This document shows positions 7,433 through 12,306 of a stretch of DNA of 12,406 bases, one piece after another. Both the position numbers and the translations under genes were made by a program. Numbering within the stretch: the stretch's first letter is position 1; every line of letters begins with the position of its first letter. Origin of the DNA: JABIDZ01 sp964402905 (GTDB lineage Archaea; Iainarchaeota; Iainarchaeia; Iainarchaeales; JAAZKV01); contig CAYODU010000020.1 in NCBI GenBank assembly GCA_964402905.1, positions 1 through 12,406 on the forward strand, in the 5' to 3' direction. The notes beneath the pieces are model-generated. The model did no database searches and was not told where the DNA came from. It saw nothing but the letters and a program-made list of their open reading frames with translations.

Positions 7433-8575
7433 ATGAATAATATTGCTATCATAGGCGCTGGCCCAGCCGGGCTTCAAACAGCAATAAAGCTAAGAGAAGA
7501 GGGCTTTGATTCCATTGTTTTAGAAGAACATGAAAAAGTTGGCGTACCAGAGCACTGCTCCGGATTAATATCAAAGAGTGGGCTTAAGAGCGTTAATTTT
7601 TCTCCAAATGAATGCATACAGAACAAAGTTAGGGGTGCAAAAATATTTTCTCCAAACGGAACAATGATAAAAATAGAAAAAAAAGAAGATGCTGCTTATG
7701 TTGTTGACCGAAAAAAATTTGATCAAGAACTATTAATGAAAGCAAGATCAAAAAATATTCATGTAGCAACAAGTACAAAACTAATTGATATCAGAAATAA
7801 TACTCTTTTTGTTCAAGCAGAAAATCGAGGAGAACTAAGAAAAGCAGAGTATGTTGTTGGGGCAGACGGAGTTAACTCAATTGTAAGACACTTAATGGAA
7901 ATAAAAACAAATAAAGATAATTTTGTTCACACTGTTCAAGCCACTTGTACTGGAAACTTTGACCCAGATTTTGTTGAAATGCATTTAACAGATAATGCAA
8001 AAGGATTTTTTGCGTGGATGATTCCCATAAATAAAGAGAAAGCAAAAATTGGTTTAGGTAATATTCTTGGAGAAAATGTAACAGAGAACTACAAAAAATT
8101 TTTGTCTGAAAAATATCCTGATGTTAAATCCTATTCTCTTCAATCAGCACTAATTCCATATTCACTACCATTACAAGGGATACAGAAAAAAAATATGATG
8201 CTTGTGGGGGACGCAGCTTTCCAAACAAAGGCTACAACTGGTGGAGGAGTAATTTTTGGAATGAAAGCAGGAAATGTTTTAGCACAAACCATTGCTGATT
8301 TTATGAAAAAAAAGGCTCCTATTAGTGCATACGAAAAAAATCTTGTTGAAATAAACAGAGAACTAAAAATGCACTGGAAAATAAGGAAGTATATGAATAG
8401 TTTAAACAACCGACAAATAGATGATCTTTTTACAAAACTAAAATCAAAGGGAATAGAAAAATTTTTGGAAGAAGAAGGGGATATGGATGAACCCGGAAAA
8501 TTCATCGGAAAACTTGCAAAAAAACCTGCTTATTGGTTCATGGCAAAAACTCTTATTGGAATAGCAAGAAGCTGA
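7433..8575 (+). CDS. geranylgeranyl reductase-family FAD-dependent oxidoreductase
   Basis: A 380-residue flavoprotein of the family that includes archaeal digeranylgeranylglycerophospholipid reductase, which hydrogenates isoprenoid chains of membrane lipids. The FAD dinucleotide fold IAIIGAGPAG is at 4-13, with E31/E32 at the end of the second strand to hold the ribose. PEHCSGLIS (39-47) carries the family Cys, followed by VVGADGVNSIVR (141-152). WMIPINKEKAKIGLG (195-209) corresponds to the family's W-x-F-P block. LVGDAAFQTKATTGGGVIFGM (257-277) is the second FAD-binding signature. Length is near the family's usual 390-400. The start is ATG 7433; TTG 7424 would add three residues. Family members act on different prenyl substrates, so the exact lipid is inferred. 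The gene converges on a small membrane-protein gene 5 nt away. Confidence 0.87.
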   Translation: MNNIAIIGAGPAGLQTAIKLREEGFDSIVLEEHEKVGVPEHCSGLISKSGLKSVNFSPNECIQNKVRGAKIFSPNGTMIKIEKKEDAAYVVDRKKFDQELLMKARSKNIHVATSTKLIDIRNNTLFVQAENRGELRKAEYVVGADGVNSIVRHLMEIKTNKDNFVHTVQATCTGNFDPDFVEMHLTDNAKGFFAWMIPINKEKAKIGLGNILGENVTENYKKFLSEKYPDVKSYSLQSALIPYSLPLQGIQKKNMMLVGDAAFQTKATTGGGVIFGMKAGNVLAQTIADFMKKKAPISAYEKNLVEINRELKMHWKIRKYMNSLNNRQIDDLFTKLKSKGIEKFLEEEGDMDEPGKFIGKLAKKPAYWFMAKTLIGIARS

Positions 8576-8580
8576 AAAAA

Positions 8581-8868
8581 TTATATAATAACTTTATGAT
8601 ACTTGGACTGTCCGAGAAGCCACGCCGCAGCAAATATAGCATAAAAGAAAACGTAATTCATTTCAGTGAAAAAAAAACCCATATCAACAAGCGAAGGAAA
8701 TCCAGAAAGGCGCAACGAAAAACCCAGGGAGAATATAAAAACAGGGAACAACACAAGCAAAAGAAAATTTTTGCTCAAACTAAATTTTTTTATTACAAAA
8801 AAGAAAAGCACTATCGTTGCAATGACAAAAGTGGCTGCAATAACTGCAACTTGAAGTACGAAGTCCAT
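8581..8868 (-). CDS. hypothetical three-helix membrane protein
   Basis: I do not recognise this 95-residue protein. It is strongly hydrophobic, with predicted membrane helices near residues 4-27, 34-53 and 68-86. A short basic loop (KKFSLSK, 27-33) and a loop with the single Arg (SLRLSGFPSLVDMG) lie between them. There are no cysteines or obvious catalytic residues; W83 and several Phe suggest interfacial packing. Two points support a real gene: the membrane-helix pattern on the minus strand, and an aataaata TATA-like box (8891-8898) centred about 26 nt upstream of the ATG at 8868, as seen at other genes here. The competing plus-strand reading is lysine-rich, low-complexity and overlaps the reductase. 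The gene converges with the reductase gene (5-nt gap). Confidence 0.68.
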   Translation of the reverse strand: MDFVLQVAVIAATFVIATIVLFFFVIKKFSLSKNFLLLVLFPVFIFSLGFSLRLSGFPSLVDMGFFFTEMNYVFFYAIFAAAWLLGQSKYHKVII

Positions 8869-8890
8869 AAGTTTGTTTTAGTACGAAACA

Positions 8891-8898
8891 AATAAATA
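8891..8898 (-). promoter_or_regulatory. TATA-like box for the three-helix membrane protein
   Basis: The minus strand reads tatttatt here. The centre is about 26 nt from the start codon at 8868, giving a predicted leaderless transcript. Confidence 0.45.
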
Positions 8899-8936
8899 GT
8901 TATGCTACATAACGAATTCTGTTGTGTCACCCCCCT

Positions 8937-8969
8937 AAATTCAATTTTAAAAATAATAAAAATGAATTT
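8937..8969. repeat. AT-rich imperfect inverted repeat in the intergenic region
   Basis: aaattca (8937-8943) pairs with tgaattt (8963-8969), and the stem can extend past one mismatch through tttt/aaaa around an AT-rich loop. It lies in the 246-nt gap between the divergent membrane-protein and cis-prenyltransferase genes. Apart from the two promoters I see no gene there; a 66-codon reading frame across it is unconvincing. In such AT-rich DNA the repeat may be chance. Confidence 0.35.
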
Positions 8970-9072
8970 GGATACAAGACCCCGTGTTTATTGAATCCCA
9001 TAAAAAACAAAAAAACTAATTTTGTACCAAAATTTGCACCAATAGTGTTTTTAAACAAAACAAACCTCTTCA

Positions 9073-9083
9073 TATATCATATA
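9073..9083 (+). promoter_or_regulatory. TATA box upstream of the cis-prenyltransferase gene
   Basis: tatatcatata is centred about 37 nt before the TTG start at 9115. Initiation about 26 nt downstream would give a leader of roughly 10-12 nt that includes a gggg ribosome-binding core at 9103-9106, about 8 nt before the start codon. Confidence 0.5.
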
Positions 9084-9114
9084 GTTTCAGAGAATTCATT
9101 TTGGGGTTGTTTGT

Positions 9115-9816
9115 TTGTCTAATTTAGAATCAATTGCGTTCATTCCGGATGGAAACAGGAGATACGCTTCACTTTCAGGAATTTCTTTGCTGAAAAGCTA
9201 TTCCATGGGTACACAAAAAGCTTGGGATATACTTGAATGGCTTACAAAGTATCCTGCAATTAGGGTAGGAACATTTTATACTTTTTCTTTAAAGAACTTT
9301 CAGAGAAGCAGAATGGAATTGAGTATTTTAATGAGGATTTTTGAAAAAGAACTTGAAAAAATAAAAGAACAAAAAATAATTGTTGATAATGGAATTGCAA
9401 TAAAATTTATCGGAAGAAGAGAACAGTTTCCAAAAAAGATACAACAAAAAATGGCTGAAGCAGAAAAATATACATCACAGTTTAAAGAAAGAACAGTTAA
9501 CCTTGCACTTGGTTATGATGGACAAACAGAGATAATTGATGCAGCACAAAAGTTTGCTCTTGATGTAAAAAAAGGAAAGACTCTCCCCGAAACTCTTTCA
9601 ACAGAAAAATTTAGACAATATCTTTACTCAGATTTTCGTGAGCCCGACTTAATAATAAGGACTTCTGATGAAAAAAGACTTTCTGGTTTTTTAACATATC
9701 AAAGTGCCTACTCAGAATTTGCTTTCATTAACAAATATTGGCCACAAATAACAGAAAAAGACATTGATAAAATAATTTGTGATTACAACGAAAGAGAAAG
9801 AAGATTTGGAAAATAA
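9115..9816 (+). CDS. uppS: cis-prenyltransferase (UppS/DHDDS-type polyprenyl diphosphate synthase)
   Basis: A 233-residue cis-prenyltransferase that extends a short prenyl diphosphate with isopentenyl diphosphate to make the polyprenyl or dolichyl carrier for glycan assembly. The catalytic segment IAFIPDGNRRYA gives D12. YTFSLKNFQRSR (55-66) is the F-S-x-E-N-W-x-R region. The C-terminal signature DLIIRTSDEKRLSGFL (179-193) supplies R182, R188 and S190, and QSAYSEFAF (196-204) supplies the Mg-binding E201. The common I-R-T-G-G-E reads I-R-T-S-D-E here, which I regard as a divergent form. Translation seems to start at TTG 9115: no upstream in-frame ATG exists, the next codons lead straight to the catalytic strand, and a gggg ribosome-binding core precedes it. 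Product chain length cannot be read from the sequence. Confidence 0.92.
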   Translation: MSNLESIAFIPDGNRRYASLSGISLLKSYSMGTQKAWDILEWLTKYPAIRVGTFYTFSLKNFQRSRMELSILMRIFEKELEKIKEQKIIVDNGIAIKFIGRREQFPKKIQQKMAEAEKYTSQFKERTVNLALGYDGQTEIIDAAQKFALDVKKGKTLPETLSTEKFRQYLYSDFREPDLIIRTSDEKRLSGFLTYQSAYSEFAFINKYWPQITEKDIDKIICDYNERERRFGK

Positions 9817-9847
9817 TTCTCTTACAAAACCCTCTTTTCCTAAATTA

Positions 9848-9866
9848 AAATCATTTTGAATGATTT
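9848..9866 (+). terminator. possible terminator hairpin after the cis-prenyltransferase gene
   Basis: aaatcatt (9848-9855) and aatgattt (9859-9866) form a perfect 8-bp stem with a ttg loop, 31 nt after the stop codon. It is followed by a pyrimidine-rich actttctttcct stretch. Archaeal termination mainly needs the T-run, so the assignment is tentative. Confidence 0.35.
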
Positions 9867-9890
9867 AAAAACTTTCTTTCCTAAACTTTA

Positions 9891-9923
9891 TTTAGAAGTT
9901 GAGTTATATTTAGCCCCTTCGTC
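9891..9923 (+). repeat. direct repeat, copy A (tRNA leader plus tRNA-Gln 5' end)
   Basis: These 33 nt match 9968-10000 at 29 positions, with a period of 77 nt. All four differences (at 9901, 9905, 9908 and 9910) are transitions. The last 12 nt, agccccttcgtc, equal the first 12 nt of tRNA-Gln exactly, so the repeat covers the tRNA's 5' flank and its acceptor and D-stem start. Confidence 0.9.
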
Positions 9924-9968
9924 AGAGCCTTTTGCAAGCAAAAGGTTCGCGAAAAATGACTCGGGGCT
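9912..9968 (+). pseudogene. truncated tRNA-Gln-like element keeping the acceptor stem and the intron hairpin
   Basis: The segment starts with the same 12 nt as tRNA-Gln and ends with ggggct (9963-9968), which pairs with agcccc (9912-9917). Between them is a hairpin, agccttttgc aa gcaaaaggtt (9926-9947), that matches the intron hairpin of the tRNA (10028-10045) apart from two extra G-C pairs at the tip and small changes at the base. A gaaaa...gac stretch follows in both. The D loop, anticodon arm and T arm are absent. gtca (9921-9924) and tgac (9957-9960) can also pair, so it still folds into one long stem. Read as a duplicated tRNA gene that lost most of its exons, or as a small structured RNA derived from it. 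Confidence 0.6.
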
Positions 9969-10000
9969 TTAGAAGTTAAGTCATGTCTAGCCCCTTCGTC
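9968..10000 (+). repeat. direct repeat, copy B (upstream flank and 5' end of intact tRNA-Gln)
   Basis: Partner of 9891-9923. It runs from the last base of the truncated copy's acceptor strand into the first 12 nt of the intact tRNA gene. Copy A reads ttatattta just before agcccc, whereas this copy reads tcatgtcta, so a TATA-like string exists only in copy A. Confidence 0.9.
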
Positions 10001-10128
10001 TAGTGGCCAAGGATATCGCCCTCTGGCAGCCTTTTAAAAAAGGCTGGTGAAAAGACCGACTTGTGTCGGGAGTCCAGCTTTTGTGCTGAAGATAGGCGGT
10101 GACCCCAGTTCGAATCTGGGAGGGGCTA
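9989..10128 (+). tRNA. tRNA-Gln (anticodon CUG), interrupted by an intron
   Basis: The cloverleaf is complete once the intron is removed. A 7-bp acceptor stem pairs agcccct (9989-9995) with aggggct (10121-10127), with discriminator A at 10128. The D arm is gtct/ggat. The anticodon stem is tcgcc (10016-10020) with ggcgg (10095-10099), and the mature loop is c-t-CTG-g-a. The variable loop has four nucleotides. The T arm is cccag/ctggg around ttcgaat. The mature length is 73 nt and CCA is not encoded. The A1-U72 pair and the CUCUGGA loop suit archaeal tRNA-Gln; I rejected Glu because a CUC anticodon would not leave a proper 7-nt loop. The anticodon CTG is at 10023-10025. No clear TATA box lies 26 nt upstream; the promoter may be before the truncated copy. 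Confidence 0.93.
10027..10093 (+). other. tRNA-Gln intron (67 nt) at the canonical 37/38 position
   Basis: Between G37 (10026) and A38 (10094). It holds an 8-bp hairpin, cagcctttt/aaaaggctg (10027-10046), and a 5-bp hairpin ccgac/gtcgg (10056-10069). A bulge-helix-bulge can be drawn for the archaeal splicing endonuclease: 3-nt bulges g-g^c and a-t^a (cuts at 10026/10027 and 10093/10094) flank a 4-nt helix of 32-35 (ctct) with gaag (10088-10091). That helix contains one C-A mismatch and one G-U pair, so it is a relaxed motif. Confidence 0.8.
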
Positions 10129-10193
10129 TTATTATTCTCTCAATCCTTTTGAAGAAAAGATGTAAGCGTATTTTTCATCACTAAAAAGAAAGC

Positions 10194-10202
10194 CTTTTAA
10201 CA
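10194..10202 (+). promoter_or_regulatory. TATA-like box upstream of the ferritin-like gene
   Basis: cttttaaca is centred about 32 nt before the ATG at 10230. An upstream in-frame ATG at 10203 would overlap this box's end and so precede the predicted start of transcription. This favours 10230 or 10233 as the start. Confidence 0.35.
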
Positions 10203-10229
10203 ATGAAGTATGAAATATTTTTTGGTGGT

Positions 10230-10745
10230 ATGATGGACTTTGTAAAAGCTAAAGAAATCTTAGAAGCGATTGAGCAGTTAAATTCTGATTCAAAAGAATC
10301 AATTATAAGTGCGCTTAATCTTGCGGAACACGTGGAGACAACGAGCATGGCTTTTTACAGACAAGAAGTAGAGAAAACAAAGGGAAGCGAAATGGAAACT
10401 TTTTTTGCGTTTATGGTTAAAGAAGAAGAAATGCATCTTGCGAAGATAGTTGAATTAAAAAAAGAAATTGAAAGTGGAGGAGAAATAAAAGAAATTGGCT
10501 TTTCTAGAAACGTTGCGCCAGAGATACATAATATACCTGCCGGAAAAGGAGAACTAACTGCAATATTATACGCTTTGTGGAGAGAAAAAAAAGCTGTTGA
10601 TTTTTATTTTGGAGCATCAGAAAAAACTACTGGTGCAGTAAAAAAGTTCTTTGAAGAACTAACCGAATTTGAAAAAGGACATGTGGCTTTACTTGAACAA
10701 TACGTAGAATTAATGCAAAATACAAACGAACTAATAATGGGATAA
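10230..10745 (+). CDS. ferritin-like diiron protein (rubrerythrin family, no rubredoxin domain)
   Basis: A 171-residue four-helix protein with a complete diiron ligand set (numbering from ATG 10230): E36 (ETTSMAFY), E66 and H69 (EEEMH), E119 (EKKAVDFY) and E148 and H151 (EKGH). The repeated E-x6-FY spacing in helices 1 and 3 is typical of rubrerythrin-like folds. There is no CxxC pair, so the rubredoxin domain of classical rubrerythrin is missing and an outside electron donor would be needed. The likely role is peroxide reduction or iron handling in the cytosol; the choice between them is not readable here. ATG 10203, 10230 and 10233 are all in frame. A ggtggt string (10224-10229) and the TATA-like box favour 10230 or 10233. 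It lies just upstream of the 8-oxoguanine glycosylase gene, which also suits oxidative-damage defence. Confidence 0.82.
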   Translation: MMDFVKAKEILEAIEQLNSDSKESIISALNLAEHVETTSMAFYRQEVEKTKGSEMETFFAFMVKEEEMHLAKIVELKKEIESGGEIKEIGFSRNVAPEIHNIPAGKGELTAILYALWREKKAVDFYFGASEKTTGAVKKFFEELTEFEKGHVALLEQYVELMQNTNELIMG

Positions 10746-10804
10746 AATAAAATAGAAAATAAAACTAAAAACAGAAAGATGAATTGAATATAAACTGAAG
10801 GCAA

Positions 10805-10826
10805 TTGCTTAGAAATTCTTAAGCAA
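10805..10826 (+). terminator. inverted repeat between the diiron protein and ogg genes
   Basis: ttgctta (10805-10811) and taagcaa (10820-10826) form a 7-bp stem with an 8-nt loop, 60 nt after the diiron gene's stop and 32 nt before ogg. No T-run follows directly, so it may instead be an operator-like site near the ogg promoter. Confidence 0.35.
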
Positions 10827-10857
10827 CTTAACTATGGACTTTTTTTGGTGAAAACAA

Positions 10858-11487
10858 ATGGACTCTTGCTGTGTTGCAACAAAAGAAATTGAATTAAAAA
10901 TAAATCGTGCGCTAAAAGAATTTAAGAGTAATTGGAATAGCTCAGAAAAAGTTTTTGAAGAAATGATTTATTGTCTTCTCACACCACAAAGCTCTGCCAA
11001 GGGCGCAACAAAAACAATAACCCTTTTAAAAGAACACAATTTGTTGGAGACTGGGACTTTTCTTGAAAAAGAAAAGTATTTGAGAAACATACGCTTCCAT
11101 AAAACAAAAGCTAAGAGACTTTGTGAAGCACAAGAAAAATTTTCAAAAAACAAAATAAAAAGAATTTTAACAAAAAACGGTTTGCCGGAAAAACCGTTAA
11201 AGACAAGAGAATTTTTGTTAAAAGAAGTTAATGGCTTTGGAATGAAAGAAGCAAGTCACTTTTTAAGAAACATCGGTTTTTTTGAAGAAATAGCAATTCT
11301 TGACCGACACATACTAAAGAATCTCTTCAAAATAGAAGTAATAGAAGAAGTACCAAGACACATTACCCCAAAAAAATACATTGAAATAGAAGATAAAATG
11401 AAATCTTTTTGCAAAAAAAATAAAATCGATTTTGCAAAACTAGATCTTATATTTTGGAGCAACGAAACCGGAGAAGTAATGAAATAA
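10858..11487 (+). CDS. ogg: 8-oxoguanine DNA glycosylase/AP lyase, Ogg2 type
   Basis: A 209-residue HhH-GPD enzyme that excises 8-oxoguanine and nicks the DNA backbone in base excision repair. The helix-hairpin-helix KEVNGFGMKEASHFLRN (122-138) carries the catalytic lysine K130, and ILDRHIL (147-153) carries D149; in Ogg2 enzymes these two correspond to the Schiff-base Lys and the activating Asp. There are no Fe-S cluster cysteines of the Nth/MutY type at the C-terminus. The protein ends in lysine (K209), a position known in Ogg2 enzymes to help distinguish 8-oxoguanine from guanine. Length matches the archaeal Ogg2 enzymes (about 207 residues). A ggtg ribosome-binding site (10847-10850) sits 7 nt before the ATG. 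The last 33 bp of coding sequence before the stop codon recur 103 bp downstream. Confidence 0.92.
   Translation: MDSCCVATKEIELKINRALKEFKSNWNSSEKVFEEMIYCLLTPQSSAKGATKTITLLKEHNLLETGTFLEKEKYLRNIRFHKTKAKRLCEAQEKFSKNKIKRILTKNGLPEKPLKTREFLLKEVNGFGMKEASHFLRNIGFFEEIAILDRHILKNLFKIEVIEEVPRHITPKKYIEIEDKMKSFCKKNKIDFAKLDLIFWSNETGEVMK
11452..11484 (+). repeat. 33-bp direct repeat, copy 1 (3' end of ogg)
   Basis: Identical at all 33 positions to 11555-11587. It begins within the codon for F199 and runs through the final lysine codon, just before the TAA stop. The flanking bases differ on both sides, so the identity ends exactly there. Confidence 0.97.
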
Positions 11488-11496
11488 GCCACTACA

Positions 11497-11523
11497 AAAC
11501 TTTTGAGTAAAACGAAAAAGTTT
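11497..11523 (+). terminator. inverted repeat in the spacer after ogg
   Basis: aaactttt (11497-11504) and aaaagttt (11516-11523) form an 8-bp stem around an 11-nt loop, 9 nt after the ogg stop codon. The internal T-run could aid archaeal termination. It lies between the two copies of the 33-bp repeat. Confidence 0.35.
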
Positions 11524-11538
11524 ATGAGTCAATCCCTC

Positions 11539-11558
11539 GCCTAGCGAAGCTGGCTTTT
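11539..11558 (+). terminator. GC-rich hairpin followed by TTTT
   Basis: gcctagc and gctggc (11539-11554) pair around a gaa loop with one bulged T, then tttt follows. In such AT-rich DNA this GC-rich stem stands out and looks like an intrinsic terminator. The T-run doubles as the start of the second copy of the 33-bp repeat. Confidence 0.45.
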
Positions 11559-11587
11559 GGAGCAACGAAACCGGAGAAGTAATGAAA
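11555..11587 (+). repeat. 33-bp direct repeat, copy 2 (displaced copy of the ogg 3' end)
   Basis: An exact copy of 11452-11484, shifted by 103 bp, which is not a multiple of three, so it does not extend the ogg frame. It is not part of a recognised gene; the downstream gene starts 74 nt later. Confidence 0.97.
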
Positions 11588-11630
11588 AAAAGAATCACTT
11601 TTACAAACGATTATAAGCCCCATAAAATAA

Positions 11631-11639
11631 ATTTAAATA
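11631..11639 (+). promoter_or_regulatory. TATA box upstream of the coiled-coil gene
   Basis: atttaaata is centred 26 nt before the ATG at 11661, the textbook archaeal distance for transcription starting on the first base of the start codon. This favours ATG 11661 over the in-frame ATG at 11676. Confidence 0.6.
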
Positions 11640-11660
11640 CTATCAAACAGTAAGTATACT

Positions 11661-11879
11661 ATGACTAAAAGTACTATGGGCGAAGAAAATGACGACAAAG
11701 AAAAGACTAGAGAAGAAATGAATCAAATACTAAAAGAACTGCGAAATAAAATGAATGAAATTGATATTATTACACAAGAACTAGAAGAAAAGAGGAGAGA
11801 ACTTGGAAAAATTCCTCCAAAGAAAACAGAGAAATTACTTGAAGAATTAAAGGTGCCTTCACTGGAATTATTGAAATAG
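11661..11879 (+). CDS. small charged coiled-coil protein of unknown function
   Basis: I do not recognise this 72-residue protein. It is rich in Glu and Lys. Residues about 12-50 form one long amphipathic helix with coiled-coil character, placing Met, Ile and Leu at regular spacing (M20, I23, L24, L27, M31, I34, I36, L41, L48). After a break at I-P-P-K-K, a second short helix (55-64) and the tail VPSLELLK follow. There is no signal peptide, Cys or metal motif, so it should be a small cytosolic oligomer or an adaptor. A TATA box exactly 26 nt upstream of the ATG, and a Lys/Glu helical pattern maintained to the stop, argue that it is real. The DUF192 gene follows 51 nt later with its own promoter-like sequence. 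Confidence 0.7.
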   Translation: MTKSTMGEENDDKEKTREEMNQILKELRNKMNEIDIITQELEEKRRELGKIPPKKTEKLLEELKVPSLELLK

Positions 11880-11889
11880 AATTATTGAG

Positions 11890-11898
11890 TTAAATAAA
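11890..11898 (+). promoter_or_regulatory. TATA-like box upstream of the DUF192 gene
   Basis: ttaaataaa is centred about 37 nt before the ATG at 11931. The predicted 10-nt leader would contain the ggtg (11922-11925) ribosome-binding site. Confidence 0.45.
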
Positions 11899-11930
11899 GA
11901 TGGAACTACATTAATTGACTTGGTGTTTTT

Positions 11931-12275
11931 ATGTTAAAAGTAAATGACAAATTACTCATGAAAAAAGTAAGGTTCGCAAAAAGTTCTTGGCAGAGATTAA
12001 AGGGACTAATGTTCGAAGATAAAACAAAATTTGATTATGCACTAGTTTTTGAATTTCCAAGAGAGAGCCGAATAGAAAGTTCGCTACACATGATATTTGT
12101 TTTTTTTCCAATTGATGTTATTTTTCTGAGTAAAGAGAAAAAAGTTGTTGACAAGACTTCAATGCAACCATTTAACACTAATTATACCCCAAAAAAGCCG
12201 GCAAAATATGTTATTGAAATGCCTTTTGGTAAAGCAAAATCGGTTAAAATGGGCGATAAAATAAGTTGGGAATAA
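11931..12275 (+). CDS. DUF192 family protein
   Basis: A 114-residue protein with the DUF192 pattern. The RLKGLMFE segment (about 22-29) comes first, then LVFEFPRESRIESSLHMIFVFFPIDVIFL, in which H-M-I-F-V-F-F-P-I-D-V (53-63) is the family core. K-V-V-D, the polar M-Q-P-F, and KYVIEMPFGKAKSVKMGDKI near the C-terminus complete it. Many bacterial members carry a signal peptide or lipobox; none is visible here, so this one is probably cytosolic, as are many archaeal members. The biochemical function of the family is not established to my knowledge. A ggtg motif 5 nt before the ATG supports the start. Confidence 0.88.
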   Translation: MLKVNDKLLMKKVRFAKSSWQRLKGLMFEDKTKFDYALVFEFPRESRIESSLHMIFVFFPIDVIFLSKEKKVVDKTSMQPFNTNYTPKKPAKYVIEMPFGKAKSVKMGDKISWE

Positions 12276-12284
12276 TATTAAATA
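12276..12284 (+). promoter_or_regulatory. TATA box upstream of the class III signal-peptide gene
   Basis: tattaaata begins right after the DUF192 stop codon and is centred about 27 nt before the ATG at 12307. It predicts a leaderless transcript for the last gene. Confidence 0.55.
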
Positions 12285-12306
12285 GCATTAGAAACAATTA
12301 ATCTTT

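Noticed and set aside
8533..8895. A plus-strand open frame overlapping the reductase 3' end and the spacer
   Set aside because: Its product is Lys/Asn-rich low-complexity sequence, it lacks a promoter, and it lies antisense to a convincing membrane protein with its own TATA box.
8922..9122. A 66-codon frame starting at TTG in the gap before the cis-prenyltransferase gene
   Set aside because: The composition looks like translated AT-rich intergenic DNA, it runs into the next gene's start, and no family feature is visible.
9989..10128. Reading the interrupted tRNA as tRNA-Glu (CUC), suggested by the likeness of its 5' half to bacterial tRNA-Glu
   Set aside because: With a 5-bp anticodon stem (tcgcc/ggcgg) and the canonical 37/38 intron position, the loop bases 34-36 are CTG. 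The A1-U72 pair and the g-a following the anticodon also suit Gln.
9912..10128. CRISPR-like or att-site interpretation of the repeats near tRNA-Gln
   Set aside because: There are only two copies with a 77-nt period and the repeat overlaps tRNA structure; no integrase gene or spacer array is present. A tRNA duplication explains it better.
10858..11487. Endonuclease III (Nth) as the function of the HhH-GPD enzyme
   Set aside because: There is no C-terminal four-cysteine iron-sulfur motif, and the K-E-A-S-H-F-L-R-N helix with a terminal Lys matches Ogg2.
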